Part shown: piece after piece, positions 14,879-23,983 of the stretch
Position numbering within the stretch: the stretch's first letter is position 1
Layout: each line of letters opens with the position of its first letter
Source of the DNA: Verrucomicrobiota bacterium
GTDB taxonomy: Bacteria; Verrucomicrobiota; Verrucomicrobiia; Verrucomicrobiales; Akkermansiaceae
DNA length: 64,000 nt
Reading direction: 5' to 3'
Assembly (NCBI GenBank): GCA_017301995.1
Contig: JAFLEH010000029.1
Span: forward strand, 1-64,000
Notes under the pieces: generated by a model
Seen by the model: the letters and a program-made list of their open reading frames with translations, nothing else
Databases searched by the model: none
What the model was told of the DNA's origin: nothing
Translations under genes and position numbers: made by a program

Positions 14879-17590
14879 ATGGCTGGCCGCCGCATGTCCG
14901 AGTTGCCCAAAGCCTACGAACCGCAAGCCGTGGAAGCCAAATGGTATTCCGCATGGCTGGATGGAAAATGTTTCGAAGCCGATCCCGTGTCCGCCAAGGA
15001 CGGGTATTCGATCGTCATCCCGCCGCCGAACGTCACCGGCATCCTGCATCTGGGCCATGTCCTCAACAACGCGCTGCAGGACATCCTCGCCCGCCGCGCC
15101 CGCCAGGAAGGCAAAGAAGTCCTCTGGCTCCCCGGCACCGACCACGCGGGCATCGCCACCCAGGCGAAGGTCGAGCGCGAACTCCGCGAATCCGAAGGCA
15201 AGACCCGCCGCGACCTCGGCCGCGAGGAGTTCCTCAAACGCGTGTGGGACTGGAAGGACCACCACGGCGGCATCATCATCCAGCAGTTGAAACGGCTCGG
15301 CTGCTCGTGCGACTGGAGCCGCGAGCGCTTCACCATGGACCCGGCCTACTCGAAGTGGGTCTCGCAGGTGTTCGTGGACCTGTTCAGGGAGGGCCTGATC
15401 TACCGCGGGAAACGGATCGTCAACTGGTGCCCGGTTTCTCTAACCGCCCTATCTGACGAGGAGGTGATCATGACCCCGCAGCGGTCGAAACTTTATTATA
15501 TGAAATACGAGGTCGCCGGTTTGCCCGGCGAATACCTGCGGATTTCCACCACCCGCCCGGAAACCCTGATGGGCGACACCGCCGTGGCGGTGAACCCGAA
15601 GGACCCGCGCTTCGCAAAATACATCGGCCGCCATGTGGTCCGCCCGTTCCCGCACGCCGAAATCCCGGTGATCGCCGACGACCACGTGGACATGGAATTC
15701 GGCACCGGCGCGCTGAAAATCACCCCCGCCCACGACAAGGCGGACTTCGAGATCGGCGCGCGCCACAATCTGCCGATCATCGACGTACTAACGCCTGACG
15801 GACATATCAATTGCCCCGAATGCCCGGATCTCCACGGCATGGAGCGCTTCGCCGCCCGCAAAGTGGCCGCGAAAAAACTGGAGGATATGGGCGCGCTGGA
15901 AAAAACCGAGGAATATGATAACAATGTGGGCTTCTCGGAACGCGCCCACGTGCCGATCGAGCCGCGCATCTCGATGCAGTGGTTCCTCAAATACCCCTGC
16001 GTGAAGGAAGCCGCCGACGCCGTGGCCAACGGCGAAATCCAATTCCGCCCCGAACGCTGGGCCAAGACCTATGCCCACTGGATGGAAAACCTCCAGGACT
16101 GGTGCATTTCCCGCCAACTCTGGTGGGGCCACCAGATTCCGGTGTGGTATCGCAAGGATAAGCTCGGGGAACTGACCCAGGCGGAATCGCTCGATACGTC
16201 CCATCAGACCCATGGCGACCTATACGTCGGAGTCGAACCGCCCGCCGATCCGGAAAACTGGGTCCGCGACGAGGACGTGATGGACACCTGGTTCTCCTCG
16301 TGGCTGTGGCCGTTCGCCACCATGTCCGACGTGGGCGATTCCAGCGCCACGCTGAAGAAGTTCTATCCGACCGCCGATCTTGTCACCGGGCCAGATATCA
16401 TTTTCTTCTGGGTGGCGCGCATGATCATGGCCGGTTACCGCTTCGCCGGCGAACTGCCGTTCCGCAACGTGTATTTCACCTCGATCATCCGCGACCTGCA
16501 GGGACGCAAGATGAGCAAGTCGCTCGGCAATTCGCCGGACCCCATCGACCTGATGGAGAAATACGGCGCCGACGGCCTGCGCTTTGGCCTGCTGAGGATC
16601 GCACCGGTCGGCAGCGACCTGCGTTTCGACGAAACCTCGGTCGAGGAAGGACGCAACTTCGCCAACAAGCTCTACAACGCCTGCCGCTTCCGCCAGATGG
16701 GCGGGGAGATATCAAATTTGAAATTTGAGATTTCAAATGGCGCAGCCCTGCCTCCCTATCATCTCGACATCATGGCGAAGCTGGACAAGCTGGCGGCGGA
16801 CCTGAAGGAGAGTTATGCCGAATACCGATTCGGAGAAATCGCGCAATTGTTATATGAGTTCCTGTGGAGCGAGTTCTGCGACAAGTTCCTCGAAGCGGTG
16901 AAACTCGACCTCCGCGAGAGCGCCACCGCGGAAGCCCGTGAGGCCGCGCTGGGGGTGTTCGACACCGTGATGGCCCGCTACCTGCAGTTGATGAGCCCCT
17001 ACATGCCGCACATCACCGAGGAATTGTCCGCGCGGATGGGCTACGTAGCCGAAGGCGATTTCCTGATGACGCGTCCGCTGCCCGCCGCGCCGTTGCTGGC
17101 CGGACTGCCCGCGGAAGCTGTCGCCGCCGCCCAACAGCAGGCCGCCGATATCTACGAAACCGCCGGACGTCTGCGCAATCTCAAAGCCGAATACAAGGTC
17201 GCCACCCGCAAGGACGTGAAGTTCATCGTCAAAGGCGCCTCCGGATGGCTGGCTAACGAAACCAAGGTGCTCGCCCTGCTGGTGGGGGCTTCGGAAATCG
17301 TGCTTGATGACGCCTACGACGCGCCAAAGGGGACTCCGGCATCCGTCACCCCGGTCGGCGAGATCTATCTGCCGCTGGAAGGGCTGATCGACGTCGCCGC
17401 CGAACGCCTGCGCCTCACCAAGGAGATTGAAAAGATCCGCGCCGAGGTGGCCAGGGCCGAAAGCAAGCTCTCCAATCCGAGCTTCGTGGACCGCGCGCCC
17501 GCCGCGGTGGTCGAGCAGGAGCGCGCCCGCCTCGATGACTGGCGCGCCAAGCTCACGCAGTTGGACGAAATGCTCGCCGCGCTTGCGTAG
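14879..17590 (+). CDS. valS: Valyl-tRNA synthetase
   Basis: A 903-residue class Ia aminoacyl-tRNA synthetase charging tRNA-Val. It has the HIGH-type motif in PPPNVTGILHLGHVLNNA, the LPGTDHAGIATQ segment, a CP1 editing domain (TTRPETLMGDTAVAV), the KMSKS loop (GRKMSKSLGNSPDP), an anticodon-binding domain, and a C-terminal coiled-coil arm with RLRLTKEIEKI and LSNPSFVDRAPAAVV. Length matches the bacterial family. Oddity: an AT-rich palindrome (16709-16738) is inserted in frame, adding about ten residues (ISNLKFEISN) just before the anticodon-binding domain. It is monocistronic and divergent from sucC. Confidence 0.98.
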   Translation: MAGRRMSELPKAYEPQAVEAKWYSAWLDGKCFEADPVSAKDGYSIVIPPPNVTGILHLGHVLNNALQDILARRARQEGKEVLWLPGTDHAGIATQAKVERELRESEGKTRRDLGREEFLKRVWDWKDHHGGIIIQQLKRLGCSCDWSRERFTMDPAYSKWVSQVFVDLFREGLIYRGKRIVNWCPVSLTALSDEEVIMTPQRSKLYYMKYEVAGLPGEYLRISTTRPETLMGDTAVAVNPKDPRFAKYIGRHVVRPFPHAEIPVIADDHVDMEFGTGALKITPAHDKADFEIGARHNLPIIDVLTPDGHINCPECPDLHGMERFAARKVAAKKLEDMGALEKTEEYDNNVGFSERAHVPIEPRISMQWFLKYPCVKEAADAVANGEIQFRPERWAKTYAHWMENLQDWCISRQLWWGHQIPVWYRKDKLGELTQAESLDTSHQTHGDLYVGVEPPADPENWVRDEDVMDTWFSSWLWPFATMSDVGDSSATLKKFYPTADLVTGPDIIFFWVARMIMAGYRFAGELPFRNVYFTSIIRDLQGRKMSKSLGNSPDPIDLMEKYGADGLRFGLLRIAPVGSDLRFDETSVEEGRNFANKLYNACRFRQMGGEISNLKFEISNGAALPPYHLDIMAKLDKLAADLKESYAEYRFGEIAQLLYEFLWSEFCDKFLEAVKLDLRESATAEAREAALGVFDTVMARYLQLMSPYMPHITEELSARMGYVAEGDFLMTRPLPAAPLLAGLPAEAVAAAQQQAADIYETAGRLRNLKAEYKVATRKDVKFIVKGASGWLANETKVLALLVGASEIVLDDAYDAPKGTPASVTPVGEIYLPLEGLIDVAAERLRLTKEIEKIRAEVARAESKLSNPSFVDRAPAAVVEQERARLDDWRAKLTQLDEMLAALA
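16709..16738. repeat. AT-rich palindromic insertion inside valS
   Basis: Arms ATTTGAAAT (16716-16724) and ATTTCAAAT (16730-16738) surround a TTGAG loop. Upstream bases ATATCAA extend an internal TTGAAATTTGA-like repetition. The stretch is almost free of GC within a GC-rich gene, keeps the reading frame and encodes ISNLKFEISN. Similar short palindromes occur in intergenic DNA of several bacterial phyla. This copy looks like an insertion tolerated in a surface loop. Confidence 0.75.
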
Positions 17591-17648
17591 TTTGGAGTTC
17601 CTCGGATTCCCGCTTGGCAGGCCGCCGTTTCTCTGCCATGTTCCGCCC

Positions 17649-18629
17649 ATGCGCACGCTCAAGGCCTTCCTGTGTTTCGCCCTCTCCACCATTCCTCTTG
17701 GGGCGGACGCCCTTTCCTCCGCGGATCGGGAGGCCTTGTTGGAGAATCTGGAAAAGATCCGCGGCACCGTGACGGACCGCGTGGATTCCCGCTACCGGTT
17801 GGCCATCGCCGCCTACCGGGCCGCGATGGTCGATCAGGAGGAGGCGCTCGCGTTCTATCTGAAATGCACCGAAAAGGTGAATTTCCTCGATGTCGGCCGC
17901 AAGCCCGCGGATTTCCGCGAGTGGAAGAAGCGCGAGGACGAACGGATGGAGGAAACCGCGATGCGGCGCGCGCTGATGCATCAGTTGCGCTGGCTGGTGC
18001 TTACCCTCCGGGCGTCGTCGGAAAAGGCGGATATGGTGCAGCTCGCCGATGAGGGCAAGGAAGCGATCGACGCGCTCTATCAGGACAAGCAGACCCTGCT
18101 CACCCAGCGCCAGATCGTCGGCCAGAGCGTTTTGGGAACCGTGTTCGCCAAAGCTTACGAGATCGAAGGTGTCAAAACCGACAAATGGCCCACCAGCCCG
18201 CTGGACGTGGCGTCGTTTTACGAGAACATCGTGTTTCCGAAATACCGCACGACCGGCGACACCAAAAGCCTGCGCGCCGCGTGGATCCACCGCATCCAGT
18301 TGGAAAGCGAGCGCCGTGAGTCCGCGCCCGCCAGACCCACCCGCGGAAACGGCCGCGAAGGCATGGCACCGCCGGATCCTTCCGAAGCCCAGGAGCGTTT
18401 TCAAAATGAAGTGCTGCCCGAACTCCAATGGCAGATGGAACTGGATCTTTTCCGCTGCGGCGACCAGCGCGGCGCCGCGCCGCGGATGATCGCCCACCTC
18501 GAGAAACACATCACCCATCCGAAGGCCAAGGACTGGAGCGATCAATTGCGCACGCTATTGAGCGCCAAGCCGGAAACGACCCCGGCGCCGACCACCGGAG
18601 ACACCGCCGGCACCGTCCAACAGCCCTAA
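17649..18629 (+). CDS. Secreted or periplasmic protein of unknown function
   Basis: A 326-residue protein beginning with a signal peptide (MRTLKAFLCFALSTIPLGADA). The rest is strongly helical and charged, with no motif I recognise. Segments such as YRLAIAAYRAAMVDQEEALAFYLKCTEKVNFLD and RRALMHQLRWLVLTLRAS suggest TPR-like helical pairs, but I see no consensus repeat. The C-terminus is Pro/Thr-rich and low in complexity (PETTPAPTTGDTAG). It starts 58 bp after valS. Its stop overlaps the stop of the convergent fructosamine-kinase gene by 3 bp, in the sequence CTAA. Start ATG 17649 is the only one giving a signal peptide. Confidence 0.75.
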   Translation: MRTLKAFLCFALSTIPLGADALSSADREALLENLEKIRGTVTDRVDSRYRLAIAAYRAAMVDQEEALAFYLKCTEKVNFLDVGRKPADFREWKKREDERMEETAMRRALMHQLRWLVLTLRASSEKADMVQLADEGKEAIDALYQDKQTLLTQRQIVGQSVLGTVFAKAYEIEGVKTDKWPTSPLDVASFYENIVFPKYRTTGDTKSLRAAWIHRIQLESERRESAPARPTRGNGREGMAPPDPSEAQERFQNEVLPELQWQMELDLFRCGDQRGAAPRMIAHLEKHITHPKAKDWSDQLRTLLSAKPETTPAPTTGDTAGTVQQP

Positions 18630-19480
18630 CCATCTAGCAAGCACCGGCGCACCATGCCGGCGTAGCCGCTGCCAAACAGGTTGAGGTGGTTGAGGGCGTG
18701 ATAGAGGTCGTACACCGGCCGACGCGTTTCCCTGGACGGATCCACCTGCCCATAACCGCGGAAAAACGCCGCGGGAAGAGGCCCGGCGAACAATTCGAGC
18801 ATGGCGAGATCGGTTTCGGCATCGCCGTGGTAGGGCGCGGGATCGAACACCACCGCACGGCCATCCGACAGCCCGGCGGCGTTGCCCGACCACAAATCGC
18901 CGTGCAGCAGGGACGCCGCCGGTTCGTGTCCGGCCAGTGCGGACTCCGCCAGACGGAGTGCGTCGCGTTCCGGCACGGCGTGACCGTTTTTCCTCGCGAG
19001 TTCCAGTTGCGGCCGCAAACGGCGCTCGATGAAAAACCCGGTCCATCCGTCCATCCAACCGTTGGACTGGGGCGTGCCGCCGATGAAATTGTCATGGTCC
19101 AATCCGCAGCGGTCCGATCCAACGCCATGCAGGGCCGCGAGTTGGCGGCCGAGATCCTCCCACGAGACCTTGTCGAACGGCGTCATTTCCAGCCACTCCA
19201 TGGCCAACCAGCGGGCACCTCCCGGCAACTCACCGCAACCTAACAACTCCGGCGTCCGAATCCGCTGCGCGAGCAGTTCGAGTCCCATCGCCTCCGAAGC
19301 CAGCCATTGGGCGGCCGCCCCGCGGCCTGATTTCACAAACACCCTTGTCCCTCCGGACAACTCCAACTGGCGCGCATCGTGCACGCACCCGCCGCCCACT
19401 GGCCGGGAACGCGACAATTCGCCGCCCAGCGCGGCCGCAATCATCCGGTCCGTTTCCAAAGCATCCGTCGGTCCGTCCAT
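18626..19480 (-). CDS. Fructosamine kinase family protein
   Basis: A 284-residue cytoplasmic kinase of the APH/fructosamine-3-kinase fold. The N-terminal part has GGGCVHDARQLEL and VFVKSGRGAA (nucleotide-binding Lys). The catalytic loop is LLHGDLWSGNAAGLSDGR, with the His-Gly-Asp-Leu-Trp-x-Gly-Asn of the family, followed by VFDPAPYHGDAETDLAMLELF, which supplies the metal-binding Asp. Bacterial members phosphorylate ribulosamines or fructosamines on glycated proteins and help deglycation. The specific substrate is inferred. It is convergent with the preceding gene, and the stop codons overlap. Confidence 0.93.
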   Translation of the reverse strand: MDGPTDALETDRMIAAALGGELSRSRPVGGGCVHDARQLELSGGTRVFVKSGRGAAAQWLASEAMGLELLAQRIRTPELLGCGELPGGARWLAMEWLEMTPFDKVSWEDLGRQLAALHGVGSDRCGLDHDNFIGGTPQSNGWMDGWTGFFIERRLRPQLELARKNGHAVPERDALRLAESALAGHEPAASLLHGDLWSGNAAGLSDGRAVVFDPAPYHGDAETDLAMLELFAGPLPAAFFRGYGQVDPSRETRRPVYDLYHALNHLNLFGSGYAGMVRRCLLDG

Positions 19481-19613
19481 GAGCGGGATGCTACACGGCG
19501 AGGCCTCGCTTTGCCAGCATGGACCCCTTGACGGCGGATTTTCCGTCCCGGTTCACTCCATTCCGGCCAACGAATGGGATTGCGGGTCCGCCCGCGGCGG
19601 TGCAAAGTCCGGC

Positions 19614-20573
19614 ATGCCGTTGCAGAAACGCTATCCGCTCATCTTCAACCCGAAAGCCCGCAGCCAGCGGGGCCGACGGGCGTTGCGGTTTCTGATGGAG
19701 CACGCCAACCGTTTCGTGCTTTACGCCACCAACCATAGCGGCGAGGCGCGCGATCTGGCCGCCCGATTCGCGGCGGAGGGCGAGGAAGTGGTGATCGCCG
19801 CGGGCGGGGATGGCACGGTGAACGAGGTCGTCGGCGGACTCGCCGGAACCAACACCGCGCTGGCCGTCCTTCCCACCGGCACGATGAACGTGTTCGCCCG
19901 CGAGCTGGGATTGCCGCACGGCGATTTGGAACGCTGCTTCGGCGTGATCCGCGAGGGCTTCGAACGGGAAATCGACCTCTTCGAGGCGAACGGAACCCCG
20001 TTCGTGCAAATGGCGGGCGTGGGCATCGATGCCAAAGTGATCGAGGAGACCACCTGGGAATCGAAAAGAGTGCTGGGTCCGCTCGCCTATCTGTTAGCCG
20101 CGGTGCGGGTGCTCGGCGAACGGCCGCCGTTGTTGGAAGTCATCTGCGAGGACGGCCGGACCGAAACCGGGGTCGCCGTGCTGGCCGGAAACGGCGCCCT
20201 CTACGGCGGCCAGTTCCGGTTCTTCCACCGCGCCGACAACAGCGACTCGAAACTCGACGTGCTGGTTTACAAGGAATCCGGCTATCGCCTGGTGCTCGAC
20301 TCGCTGCGCGGGTTGGTGAAAGGAGGCATCGACCAGGTTTCCAACGCGGCCTATCTGCAGGCCGAACGTTTCATCGTGCGGGCCGCCGATCCGGTTCCCG
20401 TCGAGGTGGACGGGGAATTGTTAGGAAGATTCGCCGAAACGAGGTTTGCGCCCGCGTCGAAGCGCCTGCGGGTGATCGCCCCGGAAAAGGCGGCCGAAGT
20501 CCGCTCCGGTGGATTGGTCCATGGATTGTTGGGCTGGACCCGCCGTCCGGCAGAACCCCGGTCCACCCCATGA
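19614..20573 (+). CDS. Diacylglycerol/lipid kinase family protein
   Basis: A 319-residue kinase of the DAGK catalytic family (DgkB/YegS-like). Visible are FNPKARSQRGRRAL at the N-terminus, the nucleotide-binding GGDGTVNEVVGGL (about 64-76), LPTGTMNVFARELGLP and MAGVGIDAKVIEE, ending with a beta-sandwich region that includes VEVDGELL. It probably phosphorylates a membrane lipid or sphingoid substrate in phospholipid metabolism. Start ATG 19614 (MPLQKRYPLIFNP) was preferred. The longer open frame upstream is antisense to the fructosamine kinase. It overlaps the SanA-like gene by 4 bp. Confidence 0.92.
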   Translation: MPLQKRYPLIFNPKARSQRGRRALRFLMEHANRFVLYATNHSGEARDLAARFAAEGEEVVIAAGGDGTVNEVVGGLAGTNTALAVLPTGTMNVFARELGLPHGDLERCFGVIREGFEREIDLFEANGTPFVQMAGVGIDAKVIEETTWESKRVLGPLAYLLAAVRVLGERPPLLEVICEDGRTETGVAVLAGNGALYGGQFRFFHRADNSDSKLDVLVYKESGYRLVLDSLRGLVKGGIDQVSNAAYLQAERFIVRAADPVPVEVDGELLGRFAETRFAPASKRLRVIAPEKAAEVRSGGLVHGLLGWTRRPAEPRSTP

Positions 20574-21244
20574 ACAAACCCGACCAAACCGCCCCCGTCC
20601 GCGGCCGCTGGCGCCGGTTGAAGCGCATTGCCGGGATCTGCCTCGCCATCGGCCTGTGCATCATCGCCTACGCCAACATCGCGCCCGCATGGGTCTCACG
20701 CGGACGGCTTCACGACAACCCGATGGACGTTCCCGCGGACCGGGTGGCGCTCGTGTTCGGCACCACCGACCGCGTGGACGGCAGGGACAACCTGTATTTC
20801 CGTTACCGCATCGATGCCGCCGAGAAGTTGTGGAAATCCGGCCGCATCCGGGCGATCGTCGTTTCCGGCGACAACAGCACGAAATACTACAACGAGCCTG
20901 AAAAAATGCGGCAGGCGCTGATCGCCCGCGGCATACCCGAGGACCGGATCCACTGCGACTACGCCGGGCTCCGCACCTTGGATTCGGTCGTCCGCGCGCG
21001 GGAGGTTTGCGGACTCACTTCGGTGGTTTTCATCAGCCAGCGCTTCCAAAACGAGCGCGCCATCTACATCGCGCGCGCCCACGGTATCGACGCCCACGGT
21101 TTCAACGCCCGCGACGTCACCACCAGGATGGGTTTCAAAACCCGCCTCCGCGAAATCGGCGCGCGCTCCCTGATGTGGCTGGACATCCATGTGTTAGGAA
21201 CCCGCCCGAAATATCCCGGCGGCCGGATCAACATCCCCCGGTGA
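20570..21244 (+). CDS. SanA/YdcF-like DUF218 membrane-anchored protein
   Basis: A 224-residue protein with one N-terminal transmembrane anchor (about 18-40, IAGICLAIGLCIIAYANIA) and a periplasmic DUF218 domain: VALVFGTTDRV, YFRYRIDAAEKLW, IVVSGDNSTKYYNEPEKM and DYAGLRTLDSVVRA. These match SanA, which affects envelope permeability in enterobacteria. Family function is otherwise poorly known. The Asn/Ser-Gly-Asp motif and the Arg/Thr/Leu/Asp-Ser motif are intact. Its ATGA overlap with the lipid kinase implies a two-gene operon touching envelope lipids. Confidence 0.88.
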   Translation: MNKPDQTAPVRGRWRRLKRIAGICLAIGLCIIAYANIAPAWVSRGRLHDNPMDVPADRVALVFGTTDRVDGRDNLYFRYRIDAAEKLWKSGRIRAIVVSGDNSTKYYNEPEKMRQALIARGIPEDRIHCDYAGLRTLDSVVRAREVCGLTSVVFISQRFQNERAIYIARAHGIDAHGFNARDVTTRMGFKTRLREIGARSLMWLDIHVLGTRPKYPGGRINIPR

Positions 21245-21272
21245 GGATCCAATTTCCGATAGATTCCAGCGG

Positions 21273-21725
21273 TCATTCCTTCGCCCGCGTGTCCATGACG
21301 ATCGTGACCGGCCCGTCGTTGACGAGGGAAACCTTCATGTCAGCCGCGAAAACACCGCGGCCGACCGGCGTGCCGAGTTCGCCCTCCAACAATTCGCAAA
21401 ACCCGCCGTAGAGCGGCTCCGCCACCTCCGGGGGAGCCGCGCGGATGAATGACGGACGGTTGCCCTTTTTGGTGGAAGCGTGGAGCGTGAATTGGCTCAC
21501 CACGATCACGCCGCCGCCGGATTCGGCGACGGATAGATTCATTTTTCCCTCGGCGTCCGGAAAAATCCTCATGCGCGCGATCTTTCCCGCCAGCCATTCA
21601 CCGTCTTCCGCCGTGTCTCCCGTTTCGATTCCTAACAAAACAAGCAGGCCTCCGCCGATCGCGGACACCTCCCGTCCGCCGATGACGACCGAAGCTTCCG
21701 AAACCCGTTGGATGACCGCGCGCAT
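21273..21725 (-). CDS. dtd: D-aminoacyl-tRNA deacylase
   Basis: A 150-residue enzyme, the usual length of DTD, which removes D-amino acids (and Gly from tRNA-Ala) to protect translation. It begins MRAVIQRVSEASV, has the VSQFTLHASTKKGNRPSF active-site motif (Ser-Gln-Phe-Thr) and the NDGPVTI segment near the C-terminus (Gly-Pro pair). It is cytoplasmic and acts as a homodimer in characterised members. It is convergent with the SanA-like gene (28 bp) and on the same strand as the SOUL lipoprotein upstream (48 bp), with which it may be cotranscribed. Confidence 0.96.
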   Translation of the reverse strand: MRAVIQRVSEASVVIGGREVSAIGGGLLVLLGIETGDTAEDGEWLAGKIARMRIFPDAEGKMNLSVAESGGGVIVVSQFTLHASTKKGNRPSFIRAAPPEVAEPLYGGFCELLEGELGTPVGRGVFAADMKVSLVNDGPVTIVMDTRAKE

Positions 21726-21773
21726 GCCGCCAGCGTGCCCGATCCCGCCGCGGCTGGCAAGTCCGCGTCGGGA

Positions 21774-22361
21774 TCAGCGCGGCAGGATGGCCTGAAGCTC
21801 CCAAGTGGCCTTGGCACGCGGCGTGGCCGGACCGTTGTAACCCAACAACCGGAACCCCGCCGCGGTGATTTTCCTCCGCCCGAGTTCCTCGTCGAGCGCG
21901 GCGCGCGCCTTGGCCACATTCTGATCCGAGTCGGGGCCCTGCCACGTGTAACTCAGCGCTTTGGCCATCGGCACATCGCGGACCTCCACCGAGCGCCCGT
22001 CGGGGCCGGTCTTGCCGACCGCGCTGTCTTGATAGAGAAACGCCATGTTGGATCTCGCCACGCCATTTTCGTTAGGTTGAACCGCCATCTCCACCGGTGC
22101 GGTCATCGGGATGTCGTTGCGCTTGATGTGCAGGAAGAGCGTCCAGAACGATCCGGTCTCGCCCCGCCCGCTGGTGAACGCGGCCCGATAGGCCGGATAG
22201 GACTTCTCGGTCACCCGGTCGTAGGGACCCGGTTGGGGCCAGCCCTTGGGCAATGGCGCCTCGCTCACATAGGCGGGCGGCGCGGCCGGACCCGCCGGGG
22301 GCTCGGCACAGGCGGTTAGAATCGGCAGCAGCGACAGGGAAACGAGTAACCGGGCAATCAT
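21774..22361 (-). CDS. SOUL-family heme-binding lipoprotein
   Basis: A 195-residue lipoprotein. The signal MIARLLVSLSLLPILTAC ends in a good lipobox (Leu-Thr-Ala-Cys), so it is probably anchored in a membrane. The mature part has SOUL features: YPAYRAAFTSGRG, FWTLFLHIKRNDIPMTAPVEM and a C-terminal WELQAIL. SOUL proteins bind heme or related tetrapyrroles. Binding residues are not conserved enough to confirm this here. Start 22361 was preferred over in-frame ATGs further up because it gives a compact lipoprotein signal. It is divergent from the M23 peptidase operon. Confidence 0.88.
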   Translation of the reverse strand: MIARLLVSLSLLPILTACAEPPAGPAAPPAYVSEAPLPKGWPQPGPYDRVTEKSYPAYRAAFTSGRGETGSFWTLFLHIKRNDIPMTAPVEMAVQPNENGVARSNMAFLYQDSAVGKTGPDGRSVEVRDVPMAKALSYTWQGPDSDQNVAKARAALDEELGRRKITAAGFRLLGYNGPATPRAKATWELQAILPR

Positions 22362-22573
22362 GGAATTGGAGGGATGGGGCATTGAGTTCGATGAATCCGC
22401 CGCACGGCACGCGCCGGGCAACGCGGATCCGTCGCGCAAAATGTTCCGTTTTCAACCGGTTTTTCGAAAAATTAGACCATCATTCCGGATGCCGACATCA
22501 CGGACATCCTGATTTTCAAGTGGATTTTTGGCTTGCGAAGCCCGGTCCGGCGGGCGAACATCCGCCGCTTGGC

Positions 22574-23239
22574 ATGACTGTAGCCCGCGCTGTCACCCCG
22601 TTGAAGTTCCTGATATTGGCCGCCGCCCTGTTGATGGGGGCCGCCATTCCGCAGGCGCGTGCCGAGGAGAAAATCAGTCTCGCCGACGGCTTCGACTATC
22701 CGGTCGGAAAGCCGGATGCCGCGGGATATTACAAGGCGCGCGGCCTTCGCCTCCGCTCGCCCCAGCACTTCGGAGAGGACTGGAACGGCCGGGCCGGCGG
22801 CGACAGCGACCTGGGAGACCCCATTTACACCATGGGCGACGGCGTGGTCACCTTCGCCTACGATGTGAAGAACGGTTGGGGCAACGTGGTGATCATCCGG
22901 CACGCCTATCGGGACCCCGCCACCGGTGCGGTCAAATACTGCGACTCGCTTTACGGGCACCTCAATACGATCCTGACCAAGGTGGGAGCCAAGGTGAAAC
23001 GCGGCCAGCAGATCGGCACCATGGGGAGCAACCGCGGCATGTATCCGGTCCACCTCCATTTCGAAGTGCGCCACAACATCCACATCGGCATGCAGCGCGA
23101 AAGCGTTCCCGCCGACATGACCAACTGGGCGGATCCCACCCAGTTCATCGTGAAATACCGCCGCCTCAACCGCGAGTGGCGCGCGGTTCCGCTGCCCACC
23201 GGAACCTATCAGGAATACCATGGCTGCAAGGGACTCTAA
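22574..23239 (+). CDS. Secreted M23-family (LytM-like) metallopeptidase
   Basis: A 221-residue protein with a signal peptide (LKFLILAAALLMGAAIPQARA). Its single M23 domain has the first zinc motif in QHFGEDWNG (His-x3-Asp) and the second in YPVHLHFEVRHN (His-x-His), the pattern of lysostaphin-type endopeptidases that cleave peptidoglycan cross-links or act as scaffolds. Catalytic residues look intact. There is no LysM or SH3 targeting domain. First of four tightly packed genes. Its last 20 bases overlap the thermonuclease-like gene. Start ATG 22574 is chosen for the signal peptide. The open frame runs further upstream without coding character. Confidence 0.9.
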   Translation: MTVARAVTPLKFLILAAALLMGAAIPQARAEEKISLADGFDYPVGKPDAAGYYKARGLRLRSPQHFGEDWNGRAGGDSDLGDPIYTMGDGVVTFAYDVKNGWGNVVIIRHAYRDPATGAVKYCDSLYGHLNTILTKVGAKVKRGQQIGTMGSNRGMYPVHLHFEVRHNIHIGMQRESVPADMTNWADPTQFIVKYRRLNREWRAVPLPTGTYQEYHGCKGL

Positions 23240-23981
23240 TCGTCCGGTCTCGGGGAACAAATCCTGGTTCGTGATCCTGCTGGTGATTGCCGCCGCGGGC
23301 ATCTGGGTGTTCCAGCAATACAATGCGCTCTCCCACGGTGGGAAGAAACCGTCCGATTGGGAAAAGAGCCACCCGTCGGCAACGGATTCGCGCGACTCTC
23401 GCGGAGCGCGCCGCGAATCCCCATCCGACGTCACTCCTTCACGGAAGTCATCCCTAACCGGAAACTACGAGACCTATCCGAACTGCGTGCTGGTGGAAGC
23501 CCGCAACAACGACGGCGACTCGTTCATGGTCCGACTGCCGGATGGCCGCGAGAAGGAGCTGCGGCTCTACTACGTCGATACGCCGGAGAGCGCGTTCAAG
23601 CGCTACGCAGGCGGCGAAACCAATCACGAGCGGATCCGCCAGCAGGCCGCGGAACTCGGCGGCATCACTCCGGAACAGGCGGTCGAAATCGGCAAGCAGG
23701 GCAAGGCGTTCACCCTGGGCCTTTTGGCGGCACGTCCGTTCACCGTGTTCACGGTCTGGGACAGCCCCTATCAGGACAACCGCTATCACGCGTTCATCCG
23801 CGTCGAACAGGGCGGCAAGCCCCGCTGGCTCCACGAATTGCTGATCGAACGCGGACTGGCCCGGATCAAAACCAAACCCGCCGATCTGCCCGACGGCACC
23901 CCGGTTTCCACCCAGCGCCAGCGGCTGCAATCCCTCGAATCCGGGGCGAAAAAGGCGCGCGTCGGCGTCTGGAAACTCTAA
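23220..23981 (+). CDS. Membrane-anchored thermonuclease-like (SNase) protein
   Basis: A 253-residue protein with one N-terminal transmembrane segment (WFVILLVIAAAGIWVF), a charged low-complexity linker and a staphylococcal-nuclease-type domain: NDGDSFMVRLPDG, LRLYYVDTPESAFKRYAGGET, FTLGLLAARPFTVFT and ELLIERGLARI. The VDTPES segment corresponds to the usual (I/V)DTPE of SNases. The Arg and Glu catalytic equivalents are plausible but I cannot align them certainly. It probably degrades nucleic acid outside the cytoplasm. It overlaps the M23 gene by 20 bp and ends 2 bp before the next ATG. Confidence 0.88.
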   Translation: MAARDSNRPVSGNKSWFVILLVIAAAGIWVFQQYNALSHGGKKPSDWEKSHPSATDSRDSRGARRESPSDVTPSRKSSLTGNYETYPNCVLVEARNNDGDSFMVRLPDGREKELRLYYVDTPESAFKRYAGGETNHERIRQQAAELGGITPEQAVEIGKQGKAFTLGLLAARPFTVFTVWDSPYQDNRYHAFIRVEQGGKPRWLHELLIERGLARIKTKPADLPDGTPVSTQRQRLQSLESGAKKARVGVWKL

Positions 23982-23983
23982 CC

